From Propionibacteriales bacterium (GTDB lineage: Bacteria > Actinomycetota > Actinomycetes > Propionibacteriales > Nocardioidaceae): a stretch of 64,000 bases of DNA. The stretch's first letter is position 1; each line of letters starts with the position of its first letter. The notes beneath the pieces were generated by a model. The model worked only from the letters and a program-made list of their open reading frames with translations, was not told where the DNA came from and made no database searches. The position numbers and the translations under genes were made by a program. Shown here one piece after another: positions 33,053-42,352 of the stretch. Where the stretch lies: assembly GCA_026392455.1 (NCBI GenBank), contig JAPLCB010000010.1, positions 310,001-374,000 on the forward strand, in the 5' to 3' direction.

Positions 33053-34021
33053 TCAGCGCGGGATCGGGACGGTGGCCAGGATGCCAGCCAGGATCTCGGC
33101 CTGACCGCGGCCGCTCATGGTCGCCTCCACGGTCGGCACCAACCGGTGGGTCAGGACCGCCGGGGCGAGGGCGTGCAGGTCGTCGGGCAGGACGTACTCC
33201 CGGCCGGACATCGCGGCCGAGGCCTTGGCGGCCCTGACCAGGTGCAGGGTGGCGCGGGGGGAGGCGCCCAGGTGCAGCTCTCGCGATTCCCGGGTCGCCG
33301 TGCTCAGGGCGACCGCGTACTGCTGGACGCTCTCGGAGACGTGAACCTCGGAGACCACCGAGATCAGCTTGCGGATCTCGCCCGCGTCGGTGACCGGTTC
33401 GAGGTCGTCCAGCGGGCTGGCGGTGGCACGGGCCGAGAGCATCGCGATCTCCGCGCTCATCACCGGGTAGCCCATCGACACCCGCGCAGTGAAACGGTCC
33501 CGCTGGGCTTCGGGAAGGGCGTAGGTGCCCTCCATCTCCAACGGGTTCTGGGTGGCGATCACCATGAACGGGGGATCGAGGGTGAAGGTCTGGGTGTCGA
33601 CGGTGACCTGGCGTTCCTCCATGCACTCGAGCATGGCGGACTGGGTCTTGGGGGAGGCCCGGTTGATCTCGTCGCCGATCACGATGTTCGCGAAGATGCC
33701 CCCCGGCCGGAACTCGAAGTTGCGTGACTCCGGGTTGTAGATCGAGACACCGGTGATGTCGGACGGCAACAGGTCCGGCGTGAACTGGATCCGACGCACG
33801 GTGAGGTCGATCGAGCGGGCCAGGGCCTTGCTCAACATCGTCTTGCCCACGCCCGGCACGTCCTCGATCAGCAGGTGGCCCTCGGCGAGCAGGACGACCA
33901 GGGCCGTTCGGGCCACCGCCGGCTTGCCCTCGATGACCTTCTCGATGTTCGCCTGCACCCGGTCCGTGACCGCCCGCAGTGCGTCCAGGTCGCTCGGCGA
34001 CGCGTGCACTCGATCCTCCAT
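33053..34021 (-). CDS. MoxR family AAA+ ATPase
   Basis: 322 residues. Walker A GVGKT in EDVPGVGKTMLSKALARS, Walker B region VIGDEINRASPKTQSAMLECMEE, sensor-1 VIATQNPLEMEGTYALPEAQRDRF, and a lid domain. MoxR ATPases act as chaperones that remodel partner proteins, often through VWA proteins such as the DUF58 product encoded next. ATG 34021 begins MEDRVHASPSD; the upstream frame overlaps the mraZ promoter and gene. It is divergent from mraZ. Confidence 0.93.
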   Translation of the reverse strand: MEDRVHASPSDLDALRAVTDRVQANIEKVIEGKPAVARTALVVLLAEGHLLIEDVPGVGKTMLSKALARSIDLTVRRIQFTPDLLPSDITGVSIYNPESRNFEFRPGGIFANIVIGDEINRASPKTQSAMLECMEERQVTVDTQTFTLDPPFMVIATQNPLEMEGTYALPEAQRDRFTARVSMGYPVMSAEIAMLSARATASPLDDLEPVTDAGEIRKLISVVSEVHVSESVQQYAVALSTATRESRELHLGASPRATLHLVRAAKASAAMSGREYVLPDDLHALAPAVLTHRLVPTVEATMSGRGQAEILAGILATVPIPR

Positions 34022-34110
34022 GCCCCTAGTCAACCTCACGGTCCCCGGGGCCCGAAAAGTCGAGGGCCCGAAATTCTGGCGAGAAAGGGAGGGAAAGGGA
34101 GCAAAGGTGG

Positions 34111-34156
34111 TTGACGGTGGGGGGATGTGGAGTAAAGTGGGGGAAAGTGGTGGAAG
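34111..34156 (+). promoter_or_regulatory. mraZ promoter with three 10-bp MraZ-type repeats
   Basis: TTGACG at 34111-34116 and TAAAGT at 34133-34138 (16-bp spacer) make a plausible promoter. Overlapping it are three GTGG repeats with a 10-bp period at 34127, 34137 and 34147 (GTGGAGTAAA, GTGGGGGAAA, GTGGTGGAAG). MraZ represses its own operon by binding short direct repeats of this kind upstream of its gene, so this is probably the autoregulatory site of the dcw cluster. Confidence 0.75.
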
Positions 34157-34175
34157 GGAAGGGTGAGGTGGCGCG

Positions 34176-34604
34176 ATGTTCTCCGGCACCTTCAAGCCCA
34201 AGCTCGACGACAAGGGCCGTCTCTTCCTCCCGGCGAAGTTCCGAGACGAGATGGGGAGTGGGCTGGTGATCACCCGAGGCCAGGAACGCTCCATCGACGT
34301 CCGGACCAAGGCCGACTTCGACCAGTTCGCGACCAAGCTCCAGAACGCACCGCAGACCGACGCCCGGCTGCGGCACTACACCCGGATGCTGTTCGCGCTC
34401 GCGTCCGACCAGGTGCCCGACAAGCAGGGGCGGATCACGATCACCCCCGAGCTCCGCGAGTACGCCTCGGTCCAGCGGGACTGCGTCGTGATCGGCGTCT
34501 ACAACCGGCTCGAGATCTGGGAGCCACAAGCCTGGGCCGACTACACGGCGGCTCAGGAGAGCGCGTTCTCCGACGTCGAGGACGAGATCTTCCCGGGGCT
34601 CTGA
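34176..34604 (+). CDS. mraZ: Transcriptional regulator MraZ
   Basis: 142 residues, two AbrB-like swapped-hairpin domains: MFSGTFKPKLDDKGRLFLPAKFRDEM and DKQGRITITPELREYA, each with the DxKGRxxLP/ITP motif. It forms a ring-shaped oligomer that binds direct repeats upstream of its own gene and represses the division and cell-wall operon. Length is normal. It is the first gene of the dcw cluster, followed by a 196-bp gap and a small membrane protein gene. Confidence 0.95.
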   Translation: MFSGTFKPKLDDKGRLFLPAKFRDEMGSGLVITRGQERSIDVRTKADFDQFATKLQNAPQTDARLRHYTRMLFALASDQVPDKQGRITITPELREYASVQRDCVVIGVYNRLEIWEPQAWADYTAAQESAFSDVEDEIFPGL

Positions 34605-34800
34605 TCCCGGTCCCGCAGCACCGCAGCACCAACAACTCAACAACGGTGATCGCCCGACGAGGCTCGTGTCCGCTCCCTTCTCCGGTCGTCTGTCGCACCT
34701 TCCCCGGTGACAGAAGGCCGCTTCCCGAGCAGTGAGCGGACCCGAACCTGGCCCGGCGATCACCACCCACACCACCAGTCAGCCATCAGGGGTCGAAACC

Positions 34801-34950
34801 ATGAGCGCAGTTCGCGAAGCCGCGGTCGCACCGGTACGGCGCGTCCGGCACGGTGTCCGCGACGGCCTCGCGCTGATGGCCTTCTCGCTCGGCACGAGCA
34901 TCCTGATCGGGCTGATGCTCACGGTTCTCGCCGGACTCGGGCAGCGCTGA
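34801..34950 (+). CDS. Small single-span membrane protein, unknown function
   Basis: 49 residues: a basic N-terminus ([19 protein letters not shown]) and one transmembrane helix ([24 protein letters not shown]), ending GQR. ATG 34801 follows CAGGGG at longish spacing; the frame is open from 34732 and would add 23 residues. It ends 5 bp before rsmH and so is probably cotranscribed with it. No known family is recognised; position in the dcw cluster suggests a small division or envelope protein, which is inference. Confidence 0.6.
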   Translation: MSAVREAAVAPVRRVRHGVRDGLALMAFSLGTSILIGLMLTVLAGLGQR

Positions 34951-34955
34951 TCGCG

Positions 34956-35939
34956 TTGAGCGCAGACCGTCCTTCGTCATCGGCTCCCCAGCACGTCCCC
35001 GTCCTGCTCGACCGCATCGTCGCGCTCCTGGAGCCGGCCCTGGCGGAGCCGGGAAGCGTGCTGGTCGATGCCACCTTGGGCCTCGGCGGACATGCCGAGG
35101 CAGTGCTGACCAGGTGCCCCGGGGCGCACGTCATCGGGATCGACCGCGACGTCCATGCCCTCGAGCTCGCCGGTGAACGCCTCGCCCCCTTCGCCGGACG
35201 CACCACCCTGGTGCACGCGGTGTACGACGAGATCCCTGCGGTGCTCGCCGACCTCGGCCGCGGCCCGGTCCAGGGGATCCTGTTCGACCTCGGGGTGTCG
35301 TCGATGCAGCTCGACGTGGCCGCCCGCGGGTTCGCCTACGCCCAGGACGCACCCCTGGACATGCGGATGAACGACACCACCGGGCTCACCGCGGCCGACG
35401 TGCTGAACACCTACGACGGCGCGGACCTCGCCCGGATCCTGCACTCCTACGGCGAGGAGAAGTTCGCCCGCAAGATCGCCCGCGCGATCGTCGCCGAACG
35501 TGACCGGGAACCCTTCACCTCTTCGGCCCGCCTGGTCGAGCTGCTCTACGACGTGATCCCGGTGCCGGCCCGGCGTACCGGCGGGCACCCGGCCAAGCGC
35601 ACCTTCCAGGCGCTGCGGATCGAGGTCAACGACGAGCTGGGGGTCCTGCGGCGGGCGATCCCGGCCGCGGTCGACTCGATCGCGGTCGGTGGCCGGGTCG
35701 TGGTGATGAGCTACCACTCGCTCGAGGACCGGATGGTCAAGCAGGTCTTCACCCGTCGTACGACGTCGACCGCGCCGGTCGACCTCCCGGTCGTCCCCGA
35801 GGAGCACCAGCCCGAGCTGAGGCTCATCACCCGGGGCAGCGAGAAGGCCTCCGACGCCGAGATCGCCGAGAACTCACGTGCCGCATCCGTCCGGGTGCGC
35901 GCTGTGGAACGGATCCGCACCCGAAGGGAAGCAGCATGA
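34956..35939 (+). CDS. rsmH: 16S rRNA (cytosine-1402-N4) methyltransferase RsmH
   Basis: 327 residues. SAM-binding [14 protein letters not shown] and [62 protein letters not shown] and [16 protein letters not shown] are hallmarks of RsmH (MraW). It methylates C1402 in the decoding centre. TTG 34956 is the best start: it lies 5 bp after the small gene and precedes the conserved HVPVLLDR; no in-frame ATG or GTG is suitable. It overlaps ftsL by ATGA. Confidence 0.94.
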   Translation: MSADRPSSSAPQHVPVLLDRIVALLEPALAEPGSVLVDATLGLGGHAEAVLTRCPGAHVIGIDRDVHALELAGERLAPFAGRTTLVHAVYDEIPAVLADLGRGPVQGILFDLGVSSMQLDVAARGFAYAQDAPLDMRMNDTTGLTAADVLNTYDGADLARILHSYGEEKFARKIARAIVAERDREPFTSSARLVELLYDVIPVPARRTGGHPAKRTFQALRIEVNDELGVLRRAIPAAVDSIAVGGRVVVMSYHSLEDRMVKQVFTRRTTSTAPVDLPVVPEEHQPELRLITRGSEKASDAEIAENSRAASVRVRAVERIRTRREAA

Positions 35940-36538
35940 GTTCGATCCAGAGCGTCCGGGTCAGGTCCCAGCGCGGAGCCGCAGCGGCGGTCGAGCGGGC
36001 CCGGCTCAAGGTGGTCGCTCCCCGCCCGTCCTCGGCTCCCAGGGCGCCCTTCGCGGTCCTCGTCTTCGTCATCCTCGGGGTCGGCGTCGTCGGTCTGCTG
36101 ATGTTCAACACCCAGATGCAGCAGGCTTCGATCCACGCCACCGCGCTCCAGGTGAAGGTGGACCGGCTCGAGGCGAAGAGCCAGGCGATGAACCTGGAGC
36201 TCGAGCGCAAGCGCGACCCCCAGCAGGTGGCCGAGGCTGCACGTCGGCTCGGCATGGTCGCTCCTCCGGTCCCGGCGATGGTGGACCTTGCCGACGGCAC
36301 GGTGGTGGGAACGCCGACGGCGGCGACCGCCGCCGACGGGACCCAGGTCCGTCCTCCGAAGGCCCGGCTGCCGAAGGTCCTCAACCGCAAGCCGATCATC
36401 CAGTTCGTCACCGCCAAGCCGCCGGCGGCGGCCACGACACAAACTGCGAGCGGCAACGGTGCTGCCTCCGCCACGAACGGCACCCGGGCGGGTACTAATG
36501 AGACCCAGAACCAGCCCTCGCAGGGAGCCCCTCGTTGA
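35936..36538 (+). CDS. ftsL: Cell division protein FtsL
   Basis: 200 residues. A basic cytoplasmic N-terminus, one transmembrane helix ([19 protein letters not shown]), then a coiled coil ([21 protein letters not shown]...) ending in [12 protein letters not shown], the usual DivIC/FtsL signature. The C-terminal 90 residues are low-complexity and rich in Pro, Ala and Thr, longer than in E. coli. It bridges FtsQ/FtsB with FtsW/FtsI in the divisome. It overlaps both neighbours (ATGA and TTGA). Confidence 0.9.
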   Translation: MSSIQSVRVRSQRGAAAAVERARLKVVAPRPSSAPRAPFAVLVFVILGVGVVGLLMFNTQMQQASIHATALQVKVDRLEAKSQAMNLELERKRDPQQVAEAARRLGMVAPPVPAMVDLADGTVVGTPTAATAADGTQVRPPKARLPKVLNRKPIIQFVTAKPPAAATTQTASGNGAASATNGTRAGTNETQNQPSQGAPR

Positions 36539-38343
36539 CCCCACCTCGCCGACCGGCCACGCAGGCGCGTGCGCGTGCCGACGTCCGCTCGAAGCGTGGA
36601 TCGCCCGAGCTGAGGCTGCGCGTCGGCCTGATCGTGATTGCGATGGTGCTCTCCCTCTTCGGCGCCCGGCTGTTCCAGCTCCAGGGGCTCGACCCGAAGG
36701 CGTACGCCGCCAGGGCTGACGCCGAGGGTGTGCAGACCGTCGTCCTGCCCGCGACGCGCGGCCAGATCACCGACCGCAACGGGGTGGCGCTCGCCGAGAC
36801 GGTGGCCGGGCTGATGATCGTGGCTGATCCGCAGCGGACCGCGGTCAACGCGGAGAAGATCGCGGTGATCCTCGCCGACAAGCTCGACCTGGACTACTTC
36901 GACACCCTCGCCAGCCTGCGCAAGAGCAACGGCCCCGACAAGCCAGCGGTCCGGTTCGCCTTCGTCGCCCGGCGGATCCCGGCCGGTCTGGCCACCGCCG
37001 CGGTCGAGGCGGTCAAGAAGGCCGGTTTCCAGGGCGTCGACACCCGCCCCGACCCGCTGCGCGACTACCCGGCCCGCGACGTCGCGGCCAACCTGGTCGG
37101 CTTCATCGGGACCGATGGGAAGCCGTTGGCCGGACTGGAGATGGCGTTCGACAAGTCGCTCTCGGGCCAGGACGGCTCGGAGTCCTACGAGGTCGGCGCG
37201 GGCAACCGGATCCCGCTCGGCGAGAACACCGAGGTCAAGCCCGTCAACGGGAACGACCTCCGCCTCACGATCGACCGGGACGTCCAGTTCATCGCCCAGC
37301 GCGAGCTGCGGACCGCCGTCGAGCGCTCCGGCGCCGAGTCGGGGGCTGCGATCGCCATGGACAGCCGGACCGGCGAGATCCTGGCGCTGGCCGACTACCC
37401 CTCCTACGACCTGAACGACCCGGCTGCGGCCCCCAAGGCAGATCGCGGCAGCCGCGCGCTCAGCGACGTCTACGAGCCGGGCTCGGTCGAGAAGGTGCTC
37501 ACCACCTCGGCGCTGATCGATGCCGGCAAGGTCACCCCGCGCACCCGGATCCGGGTGCCGTCCAGCCTGCCGGTGATGGACCGGGTGATCCACGACTACT
37601 TCCAGCACGACCTGATCAAGCTGACCCTGGCGGGAGTGATCGCCAAGTCCTCCAACATCGGCACCGTGCTGGCCACCCGCCAGTTCCAGCCCCAGGAGCT
37701 GTGGAGCTACCTCGACCGGTTCGGGCTGGGGCGCAAGCCGAGCATCGGGATGCCGATCACGACCCGGGGGTTGCTGCCGCCGGTCTCCAGCTGGACCGAG
37801 CTGACCCAGGCCACCGTCTCGTTCGGCCAGGGTGTGTCGGTCAGCGCGCTGCAGATGATCAGCGCCGTGAACGCGATCGCCAACGGTGGCGAATACATCA
37901 GCCCGAGCCTGGTGCAGGGGCGCGCGACCATGGGCGACGGCACCGAGGTCGGTACCGACGTCGCCACCCGGCACCGGGTGATCAGCCCGGCGGCGGCGCG
38001 CGCGACCGCGAAGATGATGGAGATGGTCACCACCGAGGGATCGGGTACGGCCCCCGGTGCCGGGATCGCCGGGTACCGCGTCGCCGGCAAGACCGGGACG
38101 GCTCAGCAGGTCGGGGCCAAGTGCAAGTGCTACGACGGCTCGTTGGCCGTCTCCTTCGGCGGGTTCGCCCCTGCCGACGACCCGCGCTTCACCGTGTACG
38201 TGGTGATCCAGAAGCCGAAGGGGACCGCCAGCGGTGGTGGCACCGCCGGCCCGGTCTTCCGCAAGATCCTCGCCGCCCTCCTCCAGAAGTACGCGGTCCC
38301 GCCGACGAACACCCCGCCGGCCGCGCTGCCCGTGGAGTGGTGA
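36535..38343 (+). CDS. ftsI: Peptidoglycan transpeptidase FtsI (PBP3)
   Basis: 602 residues. N-terminal membrane anchor (LRVGLIVIAMVLSLFGARLF), class B PBP dimerisation region (RGQITDRNG), and a transpeptidase domain with SVEK at 317-320 (nucleophile Ser317), SSN at 372-374 and KTGT from 519. It cross-links septal peptidoglycan with FtsW. No PASTA domains follow, as in M. tuberculosis PbpB. The TTG start overlaps ftsL. A short loop with two cysteines (AKCKCYDG) lies just after KTG. Confidence 0.95.
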   Translation: MTPPRRPATQARARADVRSKRGSPELRLRVGLIVIAMVLSLFGARLFQLQGLDPKAYAARADAEGVQTVVLPATRGQITDRNGVALAETVAGLMIVADPQRTAVNAEKIAVILADKLDLDYFDTLASLRKSNGPDKPAVRFAFVARRIPAGLATAAVEAVKKAGFQGVDTRPDPLRDYPARDVAANLVGFIGTDGKPLAGLEMAFDKSLSGQDGSESYEVGAGNRIPLGENTEVKPVNGNDLRLTIDRDVQFIAQRELRTAVERSGAESGAAIAMDSRTGEILALADYPSYDLNDPAAAPKADRGSRALSDVYEPGSVEKVLTTSALIDAGKVTPRTRIRVPSSLPVMDRVIHDYFQHDLIKLTLAGVIAKSSNIGTVLATRQFQPQELWSYLDRFGLGRKPSIGMPITTRGLLPPVSSWTELTQATVSFGQGVSVSALQMISAVNAIANGGEYISPSLVQGRATMGDGTEVGTDVATRHRVISPAAARATAKMMEMVTTEGSGTAPGAGIAGYRVAGKTGTAQQVGAKCKCYDGSLAVSFGGFAPADDPRFTVYVVIQKPKGTASGGGTAGPVFRKILAALLQKYAVPPTNTPPAALPVEW

Positions 38344-38355
38344 ACCGATAGGTTC

Positions 38356-39864
38356 ATGGGTGTGTTGCTGACCCGACCCGTGCACCCGATCTCCACCCCC
38401 CTGGCGGATGTGGCGACGAGCACCGGTGCCCGGGTCGTCGGCTCCGCCGACGGAGTGGTGCTGACCGGTGTGAGCCTCAGCTCGCAGCGGGTCCGGCCCG
38501 GTGACCTGTACGCCGCCCTGCCGGGGGCCCGCGTCCACGGAGCCAGCTACGCCGCCGACGCCGTCACCGCCGGCGCTGCTGCGGTCCTGACCGACCAAGC
38601 CGGCCTCGACCTGATCGGCGACGGGGCTGTCCCGGTGCTGGTCGCTACGGACCCGCGAGGGCTGCTCGGCGACCTCGCTGCCGGCCTGTACGGAAACCCT
38701 GCAGAGTCGATGACCCTGCTCGCGGTGACCGGCACCCAGGGCAAGACCACCACCACCCGGTTGCTGGAGAGCGGACTGGAACGCGCAGGACTCCGGGCCG
38801 CGGTGATCGGCACGGTCGGGACCCGGATCGCCGGTCAGGACGTGAAGACCGTCCTGACCACCCCCGAAGCGCCCGACCTGCACGCGCTCTTCGCCGTGAT
38901 GCGCGAGCACGAGGTCCAGGCCTGCGCGATGGAGGTCTCCAGCCACGCCCTGGTGATGGGACGGGTCGACGGGGTCGTGTTCGACGTCGCGGCCTTCGTG
39001 AACCTCGGCCGCGACCACCTCGACTTCCATGCCGACCTGGAGGAGTACTTCGCCGCCAAGGCGTCGCTGTTCACTCCGCAGCGGGCCCGTTTGGGACTGA
39101 CCAACGTCGACGACGAGTTCGGCCGGCGACTGCTGGCGGTAGCCGACATCGAGATGCGCACGTTCTCCCCGTCGGGCGCGGAAGCCGACTGGCGGGCCGA
39201 GGACGTCGAGCTGCGGCCGGAGGGGTCCCGGTTCACCGTGGTCGCTCCCGACGGTCGACGGATTCCCGCTGGTGTGCCGCTGACCGGTGCGTTCAACGTC
39301 GCGAACGCCCTGGTGGCGGTGGCTCTCGCCGCCGAAGGCGGTTTCGACCCGGTGGCCGTGGCCGCCGGGATCGCGGGCTCCGACGGGGTCCCGGGGCGGC
39401 TCGAGCGGATCGACGCCGGCCAGGACTTCCTTGCGGTCGTGGACTACGCCCACAAGCCCGATGCCCTCGAGGCTGCGCTGGCGGCCTTGCGGCCGCTCAC
39501 CGCGGGCCGGTTGATCCTGGTGCTGGGGGCCGGCGGTGACCGCGACACCGGCAAGCGCCCGCTGATGGGCGCGATCGGCGCTCGTGACGCGGACGTCTTC
39601 ATCGTCACCGACGACAACCCACGCTCGGAGGACCCGGCTGCCATCCGGGCGGCCGTGCTCGGTGGGGCAGCCGGTGCGGCCGAGATCCTCGAGATCGGAG
39701 ACCGCGGCGCGGCGATCGCCCACGCCCTGGCGGTGGCCGGGCCCGGTGACACCGTGCTGGTGGCCGGCAAGGGCCACGAGACCGGCCAGGAGATCGCTGG
39801 CGTGGTGCACCCGTTCGACGACCGCGACGCGGTGCGTTCCGCTCTGGCGCGGTCGTCGCGATGA
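38356..39864 (+). CDS. murE: UDP-MurNAc-L-Ala-D-Glu:diaminopimelate ligase
   Basis: 502 residues. P-loop GTQGKTTTTRLLESGLE, then TTPEAPDLH, MEVSSHALVMGRVDG, DHLDFH, VVDYAHKPDAL and TDDNPRSEDP. The DNPR tetrapeptide is the signature of enzymes that add diaminopimelate (not lysine) to the peptide stem. ATG 38356 starts 12 bp after ftsI. It overlaps murF by ATGA. Nocardioides walls hold LL-diaminopimelate; stereochemistry cannot be read from this motif. Confidence 0.95.
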   Translation: MGVLLTRPVHPISTPLADVATSTGARVVGSADGVVLTGVSLSSQRVRPGDLYAALPGARVHGASYAADAVTAGAAAVLTDQAGLDLIGDGAVPVLVATDPRGLLGDLAAGLYGNPAESMTLLAVTGTQGKTTTTRLLESGLERAGLRAAVIGTVGTRIAGQDVKTVLTTPEAPDLHALFAVMREHEVQACAMEVSSHALVMGRVDGVVFDVAAFVNLGRDHLDFHADLEEYFAAKASLFTPQRARLGLTNVDDEFGRRLLAVADIEMRTFSPSGAEADWRAEDVELRPEGSRFTVVAPDGRRIPAGVPLTGAFNVANALVAVALAAEGGFDPVAVAAGIAGSDGVPGRLERIDAGQDFLAVVDYAHKPDALEAALAALRPLTAGRLILVLGAGGDRDTGKRPLMGAIGARDADVFIVTDDNPRSEDPAAIRAAVLGGAAGAAEILEIGDRGAAIAHALAVAGPGDTVLVAGKGHETGQEIAGVVHPFDDRDAVRSALARSSR

Positions 39865-41261
39865 TCGACCTCTCCCTGGCGCAGGTCGCCGAGATCACCG
39901 GTGGCGCTCTCGGCGACCCGGCCGACGCCGACGTCCTGGTGACCGGTCCGGCGTTCCTGGACAGCCGGGAGCCGACCCCGGGTGGCCTGTTCCTGGCGAT
40001 CGCCGGTGAGTACGTCGACGGTCACGACTACGCCAGCCGGGCACTCGCCGGCGGCGCGGCTGCCGTGCTGGCGAGCCGACCGGTCGAAGGTCCGACCGTG
40101 GTGGTGGCCGACGTCCAGGAGGCGGTCGGGCGGCTGGCGGCGTACGTGCTGGCCGAGCTGCGGCGGCCGCGACCGGCGTTGAAGGTCCTGGCCGTGACCG
40201 GTTCGCAGGGCAAGACCAGCGTCAAGGACATGCTCGGTGCGGTGCTCGCCGATGCCAGACCGACGGTGGCGACGTACGGGTCGTTCAACAACGAGCTCGG
40301 TCTGCCGCTGACGGTGCTGCGGGCCGACCCCGGCACCCGGTACCTGGTCCTGGAGATGGGTGCCCGCGGGATCGGGCACATCGCCGAGCTGTGCGCGATC
40401 GCGCCGCCGGACATCAGCATCGTGCTCAACGTCGGGCAGGCCCACCTCGGCGAGTTCGGTTCGCAGGCCAACATCGCCCGGGCCAAGGGAGAGCTGGTCG
40501 AGGCGCTCGGGCCGCACGGGGTCGCGGTGCTCAACGCCGACGACCCGCAGGTGGCCGCGATGGCCGCGCGGACGGCCGGTGAGGTGCGGACCTTCGGGAC
40601 GGCTCCGTCCGCCTCGCTGCGCCTGGTCGACCTGAGCGTCGACGACTTCGGCCGGCCGTCGTTCGACCTGGTCCTCGGCGAGGAGCAGGCGAGGGTCTCC
40701 CTCCAGGTGCTCGGGGTGCACCAGGCCGGCAACGCGGCGGCGGCTGCGCTGGCGGCGGTCGAGGCAGGTGTCCCGCTGGCCCAGGTGGCCTCCTCGTTGA
40801 GCGCGATCACCGCGCTCTCGAAGTGGCGGATGGAGCTCGCCGAACGCTCCGACGGACTGGTGGTCATCAACGATGCCTACAACGCCAACCCGGACTCGAT
40901 GGTCGCCGCGCTGCGCACCCTGGCCGAGATCGGCCTTCGGACGGGGAGGCCCACCGTCGCGGTCCTGGGGGAGATGCGTGAGCTGGGCGCCGCCAGCGAC
41001 GCCGAGCACGCCGCCATCGGCCGCCTGGCGCGCGAGCTCGGGATCGACCGGGTCTTCGTGGTCGGTGCCGGCGCGAACGCGCTTCGTGACGAACATCAAA
41101 CCGCGCAGTTCCACGAGTCGGTGGGCGAAGTCATCGACGGCGTGCGGAACAATGTCGACGGCACCGAAGTGGTGCTGGTGAAGGCATCGCGCGCGGCCGG
41201 CCTGGAGAAGGTCGCCCAGGCGCTCCTGGAGAACGACGCGGAGAAGGAGGCGGAACGTTGA
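39861..41261 (+). CDS. murF: UDP-MurNAc-tripeptide:D-Ala-D-Ala ligase
   Basis: 466 residues. P-loop TGSQGKTSVKDMLGAVL, then YGSFNNELGLPLTVL, LEMGARGIGHIAELC, NVGQAHLGEFGS, and VVINDAYNANPDSM, all typical of MurF. It adds D-Ala-D-Ala to complete the pentapeptide precursor. N-terminal domain LSLAQVAEITGGAL confirms the start. It sits between murE (ATGA overlap) and mraY (TTGA overlap). Confidence 0.95.
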   Translation: MIDLSLAQVAEITGGALGDPADADVLVTGPAFLDSREPTPGGLFLAIAGEYVDGHDYASRALAGGAAAVLASRPVEGPTVVVADVQEAVGRLAAYVLAELRRPRPALKVLAVTGSQGKTSVKDMLGAVLADARPTVATYGSFNNELGLPLTVLRADPGTRYLVLEMGARGIGHIAELCAIAPPDISIVLNVGQAHLGEFGSQANIARAKGELVEALGPHGVAVLNADDPQVAAMAARTAGEVRTFGTAPSASLRLVDLSVDDFGRPSFDLVLGEEQARVSLQVLGVHQAGNAAAAALAAVEAGVPLAQVASSLSAITALSKWRMELAERSDGLVVINDAYNANPDSMVAALRTLAEIGLRTGRPTVAVLGEMRELGAASDAEHAAIGRLARELGIDRVFVVGAGANALRDEHQTAQFHESVGEVIDGVRNNVDGTEVVLVKASRAAGLEKVAQALLENDAEKEAER

Positions 41262-42352
41262 GAGCAGTACTGCTCGCGGGAGGCCTCTCGCTGATCTTCA
41301 CCATCATCGGCACCCGGGTGGCGATCTCGTTCTTCGCCCGCAAGGGCTACGGTCAGCTGATCCGGGACGACGGCCCCACCAGCCACCACACCAAGCGCGG
41401 GACCCCGACGATGGGCGGCTTGGTGATCGTGCTGGCCACGGTGGTCTCCTACCTGCTGGCCAAGCTGATCACCGGGGTCGCGCCCTCGGCGTCGGCCCTG
41501 CTGCTGCTGTTCCTGTTCGTCGGTCTCGGGTTCGTGGGGTTCCTGGACGACTTCATCAAGATCTACAAGCAGCGCAACCTCGGCCTGCGCAGCAAGGCGA
41601 AGTTCATCGGCCAGACCCTGATCGCGGTCGTCTTCGGCTGGCTGGTGCTCTGGGAGGTGTCCCCGCTGCAGGACGAGAGCGGGTTGACCCCGGCGAGCCC
41701 GATGATCTCGTTCACCCGGGACATCGTCGCCTGGAAGCTGCCGCTGGCACTGGTGATCCTGTTCATCGTGCTGCTCATCTCCGGGTTCAGCAACGCGGTC
41801 AACCTGACCGACGGCCTCGACGGTCTCGCAGCGGGCGCCTCGATGATGGTCTTCGGTGCCTACACCCTGATGAACATCTGGCAGAACAACCAGGCCTGCG
41901 ACGGGACCCGGGTGGCCCTCAACGGCGCCTCCGGGTCCTGCTACGACGTCCGGGACCCGCTCGACCTCGCCGTCGTGGCGGCGGCGATCACCGGCGCCTG
42001 CTTCGGTTTCCTCTGGTACAACGCCTCTCCGGCCCAGATCTTCATGGGTGACACCGGTTCGCTGGCTCTGGGTGGTGCGGTCGCCGGGATGGCGGTGATG
42101 ACCCGGACCGAGCTGCTGCTGGTCCTGCTCGGCGGGCTCTTCGTGATCCAGACCGCGTCGGTGATCCTGCAGGTCGGCTACTTCAAGGCGACCAAGGGCA
42201 AGCGGCTCTTCCGGATGGCGCCGCTGCACCACCACTTCGAGCTGCTCGGGTGGGAGGAGATCACCGTGGTGGTCCGGTTCTGGTTGATCGCCGCGGTGTT
42301 CGTGGCCGCCGGCCTCGGCATCTTCTACGCCGAATGGGTGGTCGGCGGGTGA
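41258..42352 (+). CDS. mraY: Phospho-N-acetylmuramoyl-pentapeptide transferase MraY
   Basis: 364 residues, about ten transmembrane helices. Motifs: HHTKRGTPTMGG, FLDDFIKIYKQRNLGL (catalytic Asp pair), NAVNLTDGLDGLAAG, and MAPLHHHFELLGWEE. It transfers phospho-MurNAc-pentapeptide to undecaprenyl phosphate to give lipid I. The TTG start follows GGAGG within the end of murF. The stop overlaps murD by GTGA. Confidence 0.95.
   Translation: MRAVLLAGGLSLIFTIIGTRVAISFFARKGYGQLIRDDGPTSHHTKRGTPTMGGLVIVLATVVSYLLAKLITGVAPSASALLLLFLFVGLGFVGFLDDFIKIYKQRNLGLRSKAKFIGQTLIAVVFGWLVLWEVSPLQDESGLTPASPMISFTRDIVAWKLPLALVILFIVLLISGFSNAVNLTDGLDGLAAGASMMVFGAYTLMNIWQNNQACDGTRVALNGASGSCYDVRDPLDLAVVAAAITGACFGFLWYNASPAQIFMGDTGSLALGGAVAGMAVMTRTELLLVLLGGLFVIQTASVILQVGYFKATKGKRLFRMAPLHHHFELLGWEEITVVVRFWLIAAVFVAAGLGIFYAEWVVGG

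Noticed and set aside
35827-39810. 1327-codon minus-strand open frame across rsmH, ftsL, ftsI and murE
   Set aside because: Shadow frame over conserved dcw genes; no recognisable motif.
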